Shown in pieces: positions 57,310 through 64,000 of a DNA stretch of 64,000 bases (position 1 is its first letter; every line of letters begins with the position of its first letter). Source of the stretch: Pycnococcus provasolii. Its lineage: Eukaryota > Chlorophyta > Pseudoscourfieldiophyceae > Pseudoscourfieldiales. Below the pieces are notes generated by a model, which was not told the DNA's origin, made no database searches, and saw only the letters and a program-made list of their open reading frames with translations. Position numbers and translations under genes: made by a program. The stretch lies in NCBI GenBank assembly GCA_049487715.1, contig CP150566.1:372001-436000 (forward strand), given 5' to 3'.

Positions 57310-57777
57310 TCACCTCCTTCCCGCATTTCTATCCTGCCGCTTCCGCGCATCCTCCGCCTCCTTCCGCCCGCGCTCGACCGCTTTCTGCGCCTCCGCCGCC
57401 CCAGCTTTCTGCGCCGCCTTGGCTGCCTCCACTCCCTTGCGCTGCGTCTCCTCCGCCGCCGCCGTCGCGACCGCCTGCTTCTCCTTGATCTCGTCGATGT
57501 TCGCCGCGATGTAGGCGATGAAACCGCCGACGACAGTGACGACGAAAGCCTCCTCGACGCTGACGCGGGGCGGCGCGGGACCGCGGCGACGGGCTCCGCG
57601 GACGCTGCCAAAGCCGGGATGAGCAGTCCCGATAGCGGGCTTCGGCGCCGACACCGCACCGCCGCGCCGAACCGCCGTCGCTGGGGGGCGGTGACTCGCA
57701 TCGAAAACGCCGCCTCCCGCGGTACAACGAGGCGCCGGCACGTAGCCGCCACCCCTCACGATCCCCCACGACGCCAT
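57310..57777 (-). CDS. Probable organelle membrane protein with Ala/Glu-rich helix
   Basis: Protein of 155 residues from the ATG at 57777 (MASWGIVRGGGYVPAPR). The first 70 residues are Arg/Ala/Pro-rich with almost no acids, like a plastid or mitochondrial targeting peptide. One transmembrane helix (EEAFVVTVVGGFIAYIAANI) follows, then a long charged helix (EKQAVATAAAEETQRKG to the C-terminus). No family is recognised. The telomere-like array at 57918-57970 lies about 140 bp upstream. Confidence 0.6.
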   Translation of the reverse strand: MASWGIVRGGGYVPAPRCTAGGGVFDASHRPPATAVRRGGAVSAPKPAIGTAHPGFGSVRGARRRGPAPPRVSVEEAFVVTVVGGFIAYIAANIDEIKEKQAVATAAAEETQRKGVEAAKAAQKAGAAEAQKAVERGRKEAEDARKRQDRNAGRR

Positions 57778-58561
57778 CGCACCCGAGAAGTTGCGCGAAA
57801 AACCCACGGGTCGCAGTTCCGGTCAACGACGACGTCGACCGAGTGCGCCAAAACCAAAACTGTGGCGCCAAGAAGAAGAAGAAGAAGAAGAACAAGACGA
57901 AGACGAAAAATAATCCGAACCCTAACCCTAGCCCTAACCCTAACCCTAACCCTAACCCTAACCCTAACCCCGAAATGATGTACCGTTCCATATTTCCATA
58001 TTACGATAGGTCGGGGAAGATGTCTTTAAGGAGTGATTAGTTCCTGGTCGGATTCCATGTTTCACAAATTCACATCCCTAGGGCCCCGACCTAATCACTC
58101 GACCACAGGTGGCCTCGCTCGGAGCTCCCTGGCGCAATTCTGATGAACCAGATACTACTGTAAAGCTAGGCGCAGGCAGTGAGTGACGCACATTATTAGG
58201 CCGCGCGCCAAAGCACCAGGCACCAAGGCAAAGTTGGCAAAACAACAACGTCAATAGCCCCCCGGGTGGTTCTCGCGGAGGGAGGTCCCGCCGAGTCCCG
58301 CCGACCCCTCCCCCCAGGCCCGCGGTGATTGATTAGCCCGGATCATTCTCGGGGGTCCCTTGCCATCTTGATCGGATCAGGTGTGCTTCATTCTTCATTC
58401 TCACTCTCTCTTAAGCTTTTTTTGCGGCCTTTTTCTTTTTTTACTTAAGCTTAACTACTTAAGCTTGCTTACAGTGTTAGTGCGGCCAACCACTGTGGTT
58501 TTGCATACCACGTTTTCCATAGGTGGTTTCCGTGCGAGTGATTTCTCGATTTGTGGTAATC
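57778..58561. promoter_or_regulatory. Divergent intergenic region with CCCTAA array
   Basis: About 780 bp. Holds the array at 57918-57970 and a GGTCGG/CCGACC inverted pair near 58010-58090. Otherwise nothing is recognisable. It precedes the CS/PDI-like gene. Confidence 0.5.
57918..57970 (-). repeat. TTAGGG array (CCCTAA on plus strand)
   Basis: About eight CCCTAA units, one with a CCCTAG variant. TTAGGG lies on the coding strand of the minus-strand gene starting at 57777. Confidence 0.9.
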
Positions 58562-60976
58562 ATGTCCCGTATGCCTCTTTCAAGGCGATCGGTCCAAGTG
58601 GGGTTTGCGGCCGGACGGTTTCGCCAAAGGGCTGGCCTCGCCTCTTTCAGTGTCGTCTTAATGTTCGTGGCGTTGTCGGCGACGTTTTGGAACGTAAGAC
58701 TGGCCTCCGCGGAAGATGCAGCAGCAGCCTCAGCAACGACGACGACGACGACGCCAAAGACGCTGTGGGCACAGCGCGAGCACATACTCTACCTGCGCAT
58801 AAACACGCCAGACGTCGACGTGGCGTCCATAACGACGTTCGTCAACGATACGCACGTGCAAATGACAGCGCGATCCAAGGCGACGGGAGAGACGTACGAC
58901 GCGTCTCTGCACCTATTCCGGCGCATCGAGGCGCGCACAGTCACGTGGGAAGCCACGTCCGGACAAGTCAGCTTCATCGTGCCGAAAAAGTGGAACTGGA
59001 TCTACTGGCCGCGCCTGCTGCGTGACCCGAAGGACAAGTACCGCGCGTACGTCGGCATCGACTGGAAGCGGTGGAAGATCGAAAACGAGGATGAGGAGTC
59101 CGACACGCTCATGGGACCTGGGCAGGACGAAGAGTGGCTCGACGAGGACCTCGCGCAGAAGAAAAAGGCGTACTTCCCGAACGAGGAGAAGCCAGACGCG
59201 CAGCTGCCACTCCTGAACGAGACGACGTTCGTCGACTTTGTAGGCAAGCACGAAATCAACGCCGTGCTCTTCTTCGATCGCGAGCGACGGGGGAAACACA
59301 TGTCCAACCCGTGCTTGCCAGCGTACTACGCCTTCGCCGGCCTTCAGCTTATGTTTGAAAGCGACAACATCACGCTCGCGGCGGTGGACATAAGGGCGAG
59401 CGCGAAAGTTGCGAAGAGGCTGCACGTCACGCACACGCCGGTGGCGAAGCTCTTCTTCAAGAACGGCGACATGTTCCAGTTCGACCCGATGGAGCTCAAG
59501 GACACGAAGACGCTCGGGAACTACCTGTACCGCCAGCAGCAGGAGCCGTACCGAATGCTGCACAACGAGTCGCACGCGCTCGCATACCTCGCGAAATTCC
59601 CGAAAACGGCGATGATGGTGCTCGACAGCGACCGAAACCTCACGGCTGTCATCACGAAGAAGAAGAGGACGAAGACGGTGGTGGCTGAGGACGTCTTCGA
59701 CATGTCCGCGAAGGGTCATCGCGCGAAGCCCGACCTCCTGCCCGTCGCATACGCGAAGCTGAAGGTGCCTGGCGGCCTCGCGGACATGCCGGAACTCGCC
59801 GAGAAGCTTAACGTCACGAACGACTTCCAGGGTGTCGTCCTGTACAAAGACGAGGAGGAGCCGCACAGCTTCGTCGGGCCGTGGATACGAGGCGTTCTTG
59901 ACAGCTTCTTGTACCGCATGCACTTCAATGTGCTCGAGTACATCACGCCCGGAACGTTCCAGGAGTACCGCAAGCGTAAGCTGCCCATGCTCTACGTGTT
60001 ACTGCACGACCCGCGCATGGACCAGCGCAACGGAACAGCGCCCATGCTAAGCAACGAGACGAAGGAAGAATTCAAGGCACTTCTCAAGGACGTGCGCGAG
60101 GTTGCGCGAAACTACACAGGGCGCGTGAGCTTCGTGTACACCCATGTCGAGCGCACGGGCGACCTGATGGACCACCTGCGCTGCGAGTTCAAGAATGCCT
60201 CGTTCGCGGTGCTCGAGGACTTCACCGAGGAATACCGCTACTGCGTGGAATCGACGGATGAAAGTCCGCTCACGGTGGATCGGATCAAGAAACTGGTACA
60301 AGGGTACGTTTCGCAGGACAAGAACTTAGAGCCTGACAAGGTGAGGAGCGAGCCGCTGCCAAAGAGGAACCCTGGCCCCAGCGGCGTGTACGACGTTGTT
60401 GCAGACAATTTGATTTCCTTCAGCATGGACGAGAAAGTCGACTCGGTCATTCACTTTTACGCGGCGTTCGACGAGGGCAACGACAAGATGGATCTCGAGC
60501 TGCGCATGGTGTCGGAGATGCTGGAGGATGTTAAGACGATCCGCATCGGGCGCATCGACGGCATGAAGAACGAGCGTCCCAAGACGTTCATCGATCCTGG
60601 CTTCTTCCCGTGTACGATTGCGTTTCCTGCGGACCGCAAGATGATGCCCGTGTTCTTCAACAAAACAGCCGGATTCACGCGCGATCGTCTGCTTGGCTGG
60701 ATCACCGACATGGCGTTCTTCCCCATCCACGACTCGTGGGTTGATCCGAAGGATGTGGAGGCTGCGAAGAAAGTGTACGGAAGCGACGAGTCGCTGCCGC
60801 ACGGGCGCCGTAAGGACCTGTACAACGATTGGAAGTATCCTGGCACCGACGTGACGATTGTGGAGTACATGAAGAAACTCGACGACGAGATTGCCGCGAA
60901 GAAGAATAAGCGACAGTCGAACGAGACTTCATCAGAATCACCGCCGCCAACCCCTCCTCCCAAGGAGGATCTCTGA
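58562..60976 (+). CDS. ER protein with CS-like and redox-inactive PDI-like domains
   Basis: Protein of 804 residues from the ATG at 58562; the frame before it has no ATG. A basic N-terminus and hydrophobic stretch (ASFSVVLMFVALSATFW) form a signal peptide or anchor. A p23/CS-type beta domain follows (LWAQREHILYLRINTPDV, GQVSFIVPKKWNWIYWPRL; 58760-59020). A chain of thioredoxin-like domains comes next (FVDFVGKHEINAVLFFD, VTHTPVAKLFFKNGD and later repeats), in the style of PDI proteins but without any CxxC active site. The C-terminus is Pro-rich and ends KEDL, similar to KDEL retrieval signals. It is probably a lumenal chaperone rather than an oxidoreductase. Confidence 0.75.
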   Translation: MSRMPLSRRSVQVGFAAGRFRQRAGLASFSVVLMFVALSATFWNVRLASAEDAAAASATTTTTTPKTLWAQREHILYLRINTPDVDVASITTFVNDTHVQMTARSKATGETYDASLHLFRRIEARTVTWEATSGQVSFIVPKKWNWIYWPRLLRDPKDKYRAYVGIDWKRWKIENEDEESDTLMGPGQDEEWLDEDLAQKKKAYFPNEEKPDAQLPLLNETTFVDFVGKHEINAVLFFDRERRGKHMSNPCLPAYYAFAGLQLMFESDNITLAAVDIRASAKVAKRLHVTHTPVAKLFFKNGDMFQFDPMELKDTKTLGNYLYRQQQEPYRMLHNESHALAYLAKFPKTAMMVLDSDRNLTAVITKKKRTKTVVAEDVFDMSAKGHRAKPDLLPVAYAKLKVPGGLADMPELAEKLNVTNDFQGVVLYKDEEEPHSFVGPWIRGVLDSFLYRMHFNVLEYITPGTFQEYRKRKLPMLYVLLHDPRMDQRNGTAPMLSNETKEEFKALLKDVREVARNYTGRVSFVYTHVERTGDLMDHLRCEFKNASFAVLEDFTEEYRYCVESTDESPLTVDRIKKLVQGYVSQDKNLEPDKVRSEPLPKRNPGPSGVYDVVADNLISFSMDEKVDSVIHFYAAFDEGNDKMDLELRMVSEMLEDVKTIRIGRIDGMKNERPKTFIDPGFFPCTIAFPADRKMMPVFFNKTAGFTRDRLLGWITDMAFFPIHDSWVDPKDVEAAKKVYGSDESLPHGRRKDLYNDWKYPGTDVTIVEYMKKLDDEIAAKKNKRQSNETSSESPPPTPPPKEDL

Positions 60977-61178
60977 GCCTAACGGCGGCGGCGGCGGCGG
61001 CGGCGGCGCGCTCTTCTTGAAAAAATGTATCTACGACCCCTTAATTTTTTTTTCCACGACCCACTCCCCCCCTTGAATCGCGCGAGCGAAAACGCGCGTG
61101 TACACAAGATGTTTGACAACAGAACGGTGCTGCAACACCACGTTACAGCAAGGCTTGTTTTGGTGGGGGCGGTGGTTC

Positions 61179-62600
61179 TTACGCGGCAGCCTCCGCCGCC
61201 TTCTCCTCCTCGAAGGCAATCTTCGCTGCGCGAGCGTTGGAAAGCACGAGCATGAGAGCCTCGAGCGTGACAGCCCCATCCGCGAGCAGCGCCTCGAGAA
61301 CCGCGCTGTCCTCTGGCAGGATCGGTGGCGGCGGCTCCGGCGCCTCGGCGGGCGGCTCCTCTCCCTCCGCCACCTCAGGCTGCTCCGCCTCTGGGTAGAT
61401 GGTGAGCGCCTCGCGCTTCTCGGCAATCGTCTCGGCCGCGAGCACGTCTGCAATGGCATCCTTAAGGAAGTGCGGCACGCCCTCCTCCGGCGGCTCGGCG
61501 GTGGGCGCGGCGAGAATGTCGGACGCAGCTTCGAACACCGCCGCGCGCGCCTCCGCCTCCGCGGTGGTGAGGTCCTCCGCGAACCACGCAGCCTCCTTCT
61601 CGGCGGCGGCTGTGTGCTCGGCGATCGTTCCCGCGCTCGTCTCCGCGGCATCGATGGTTCGCTGCAAAGCGTCGAGCACGAGCGACTCGACGGCGGCGCG
61701 CGACGTGGACGCGGCGTCGATGCTCGGCACCATCTCCTCCTGCAGCCACGGCAGGAAGTCCGTCTCCACCTCCTTCTCGACGGGGTCGTAGAAGAAGCCG
61801 TCGGCGTAGAGTTTGTCGTACACTCCGGATACGATTCCGGAGAGGTAGCCTCGCGAGAAGACGGACGCGGCCACCTTCTCGCGCACCATCTTCTCGCGGT
61901 CGAGTCTCTCGCGTTCCTGCGCGAGTCGTCGCGCCTTCTCCTCCACCTTTCGCTTCTCGGCCGCCTCCATGCGCTGCGTGGCGACGAGTTCTGCGTTTCG
62001 GATTTGTTCGAAGTGCTCCTGGTGCGCGCGCATGGCTGCGAGTTCCTCCTCCTCCATCACTTCCATCATGCCCTGCTCGAGCGTCTTGCCCACGAGAACC
62101 TCGAGGATGGGCTCCACCTCGAAGTCGAAGTCGAAGAGTTCGCCGGGCAGGATCTGCGTGACAGCGTCGACGCCCGTTTTGGCGGGCACGAACAGCGGCG
62201 TGGGCGGCCTGTCGATGAACGGGTCCGTCTGCACTGCGATGTCGCTCTCCGGGACGACGTCCGTGAGTTCCTCGAGGTAGGAGTCCGTCTGCACGTCCAT
62301 GTGTCGTCGTCCTTCGACGGGGTCCGTCGCCGCGGGTCCTCGAATGTGTTTTGTGCGTCGTTTCACGGTCTTGGGCATTGACGCAGACTCGTCCGCGGGA
62401 ACGGCGGGTACGATTTGCGCGGCGTACGTGTTACCTCGCACGACGCGTCGGTCGTACATGATGTTCATCGGGTAAGCACCCCCCACACCTGCGGGACCCA
62501 TCTCTGGTGCAGGTCCGGCATCCCTGAACTTGCGTCCTGAGCGCACGGCACGCGGGTCGGACGCGAACGTGTACGGCTGCTCTGCGGAGGCCGCCACCAT
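61179..62600 (-). CDS. RSP3: Radial spoke protein 3
   Basis: Core scaffold of the axonemal radial spoke, which anchors the spoke stalk to the doublet microtubule and carries an AKAP-type helix. The start MVAASAEQPYTFASDPRAV and NIMYDRRVVRGNTYAAQI match green-algal RSP3. The central block HMDVQTDSYLEELTD, VQTDPFIDRPPTPLFVP, LFDFDFEVEPILEVLVGKTL and HQEHFEQIRNAELVATQRM is very strongly conserved. The C-terminus is acidic and Ala/Pro-rich. At 473 residues the length is normal. It shows that a motile 9+2 flagellum is encoded. Confidence 0.95.
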   Translation of the reverse strand: MVAASAEQPYTFASDPRAVRSGRKFRDAGPAPEMGPAGVGGAYPMNIMYDRRVVRGNTYAAQIVPAVPADESASMPKTVKRRTKHIRGPAATDPVEGRRHMDVQTDSYLEELTDVVPESDIAVQTDPFIDRPPTPLFVPAKTGVDAVTQILPGELFDFDFEVEPILEVLVGKTLEQGMMEVMEEEELAAMRAHQEHFEQIRNAELVATQRMEAAEKRKVEEKARRLAQERERLDREKMVREKVAASVFSRGYLSGIVSGVYDKLYADGFFYDPVEKEVETDFLPWLQEEMVPSIDAASTSRAAVESLVLDALQRTIDAAETSAGTIAEHTAAAEKEAAWFAEDLTTAEAEARAAVFEAASDILAAPTAEPPEEGVPHFLKDAIADVLAAETIAEKREALTIYPEAEQPEVAEGEEPPAEAPEPPPPILPEDSAVLEALLADGAVTLEALMLVLSNARAAKIAFEEEKAAEAAA

Positions 62601-63873
62601 AATAAACCTATAACAAGTAACAAAGAAGAAGAACTAAGGGAAAACAAGAAGGACACTTACTTCAAAAGCCCTTGCAAGGCGCAACGCAATGGCCGGCCGC
62701 GAGTGCTATGCAGTGGCCGCCTGGAGCGAGCGAGGGAGGGAGCGAGGGAGGACGAAGAGGCGAAGAGGGAGACGCACCCACCCACGCGAGGCGAAAGGCG
62801 AGAGGCGGACGGCGACGGCGTTGACGTTGAATGAGAGCTCTCGTGCCCTCGTGCCCTCGCCTGAAGGCGTCGCTCAACTCCTCGCAGAACTCGCTGTGGT
62901 TGTGGTCCACTCGCCCTTTCGCATCCCACCGTCACCCGGTCACCGACGCTGCCAGCTGCCTAACCTTACTCGCTCGACCAAAGGCTCACTGGGACGGACC
63001 GGCGGACCTCATCGCTCGACCATGGAGAGGTTGTGCACAGGACCGGCCGGCGGACGAGGCTCATCGCTCAATGCATTCGCTCGCCCATTATAACCTTCCC
63101 TTAACCTTCACCTACTGTATTCGCTACATAGTACTACATAGTGGTTCTTGCCGACCACGACACACGAGGGCGATGCATCTCTTTAAAAAGCTTCCTCGGT
63201 TCAGCCTCGGCAATCTGCATCTGTTCCTGTTCCTGTTGCCTGTCCCTGTTCCGTTCGTCTTCTTGGGCACAACACAACAACACAACAAGTCCCTAGGAAG
63301 GTCGGATTCCAAGAGAACAGAGTTTAGTCGGCCTCGAGCAATAATGAGGAGTTCCCCCATCTCATTGGAGACGAGTGTTGAGTGTCCATGCCTCCATGAT
63401 GGGCCGGCCGGTCAACCACCTCCTCGCTCGACAGACGACTCGACTACCATGGGTCGATCCCACCGTTCGCCATGGCCAAAGTCCAAAGAGACGCCTGTGC
63501 TACACTCTTTTTACCTACCGGGCCACAGGTGTATCCCCTGGGAATCTGCCCGGGACCTCGCCCCCGGGAAGGCGTGCTGCGCGTGCCCTGGCGAACCTCA
63601 CGGGAGCATGGAAACGGGAAGGGTGGGTGGGTTAGCTCACGAAAGCCGGAATGGCGTAGCCTGCTGGGGCATCCCTTGCGGCCGCAGCATGCCGATGGTG
63701 ATGCGAGCTCTTCAACGGCGAGTCTAAGCCGAGGGGCTGGTAGCCACCGCGCCCAGCTAGCAAGTCTCGAGTGTCTACATCTCATCATCTGGTAGATACT
63801 TTAGTTACATCATTATATCATTTCAACTATAGGAAAACAAAAAAAAGGAAAGGACAAAAAAAGGATATAAACA
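62601..63873. promoter_or_regulatory. 1.27-kb region upstream of RSP3, no supported gene
   Basis: Contains imperfect repeats around CCGGCCGG and CTCGCTCGACCA (62690-63460) and a (GAGCGAGG)n-like stretch near 62730. A plus-strand frame of 298 residues starting at 62831 shows no coherent domain and overlaps these repeats. It may hold the RSP3 promoter and the 3' end of the next minus-strand gene. Confidence 0.45.
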
Positions 63874-64000
63874 TCATATGTCTTCAGCAGTGATGTGCCT
63901 CCGTCGTGGTGGCACATCCTCGTCATTCTCCGCAATAATCACGCGGCGCATCTCCTCCTCCACGTTGCGCGTCCAGTTGCGCATGCTGCGCTCCGCATTC
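63874..64000 (-). CDS. 3' end of an unidentified protein (partial)
   Basis: A minus-strand frame enters from beyond the window and stops at 63874. The last 41 residues include RSMRNWTRNVEEEMRRV and end HITAEDI. The charged, helical character and absence of stops support coding, but the piece is too short to identify. Confidence 0.5.
   Translation of the reverse strand, partial: NAERSMRNWTRNVEEEMRRVIIAENDEDVPPRRRHITAEDI

Noticed and set aside
57918-57970. Possibility that the TTAGGG arrays mark a chromosome end
   Set aside because: Seven short arrays are spread through a gene-dense window with normal genes on both sides, so they are interstitial.
62831-63727. Plus-strand frame of 298 codons upstream of RSP3
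   Set aside because: It runs through imperfect CCGGCCGG and CTCGACCA repeats, has irregular composition and no recognisable motif.

Overview
This window is nuclear DNA of a small, compact, GC-rich eukaryotic genome. The best fit is a unicellular green alga of the prasinophyte type; a Pycnococcus-like organism is a guess. Four observations support this. Most genes are single open frames separated by a few hundred bases. A plastid is implied by a thylakoid-lumen TLP40/CYP38 immunophilin and a probable twin-arginine lumen protein. A cilium is implied by B9D2 and radial spoke protein 3. The green-algal polyadenylation signal TGTAA lies 20-45 nt after many stop codons (1492, 16014, 35788, 36791, 37499, 49979). 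One well-formed spliceosomal intron is visible (45514-45586: donor GTACGT, branch-like CTGAC, acceptor ACAG).

Layout. 0-8 kb: purple acid phosphatase, a large coiled-coil protein, an ER SLC35B-type nucleotide-sugar transporter and an MCM9 helicase. 8-16 kb: a secreted deiminase-family protein and a Brahma/SNF2 remodeller with long polyglutamine. 16-26 kb: B9D2, an ER protein with a VHL beta domain, an ACOT9-like thioesterase, a broken sulfotransferase-like gene, a DCN1-like neddylation factor and an organellar ClpX. 26-36 kb: an LRR protein, a gene-poor stretch, a DUF2358-like lumen protein, two unassigned proteins and an F-box/USP7-like fusion. 36-41 kb: thymidine kinase, a small unknown, a PGY-rich DUF4476-like protein and a sialate O-acetylesterase with an inserted ShK domain. 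41-49 kb: an MMACHC-like B12 protein and a three-gene cluster in which two BTB(T1)-pentapeptide proteins flank a kinase-RBR-UBA protein. 49-64 kb: SURF2, TLP40/CYP38, an FYV7/CCDC59-like rRNA-processing factor, TAF7, a GT29 sialyltransferase-like protein with TIG domains, two small unknowns, an ER CS/PDI-like protein, RSP3, and the 3' end of an unidentified gene.

Cross-gene themes. Ubiquitin-system proteins recur: the DCN1-like factor, the F-box/USP7 fusion, two putative CUL3-adaptor BTB proteins and an RBR ligase. Two ER-lumen proteins carry thioredoxin folds without an active CxxC, and one of them has a VHL hydroxyproline-reader domain with all five pocket residues. Short TTAGGG-type arrays lie just upstream of at least seven start codons, always with TTAGGG on the coding strand. 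Three unrelated genes share a related sequence just after their stop codons. Four genes (acid phosphatase, Brahma, sulfotransferase, DUF4476-like) are split between two frames, by unrecognised introns, sequence errors or real lesions.

All family names rest on motifs read by eye; no database search was run.
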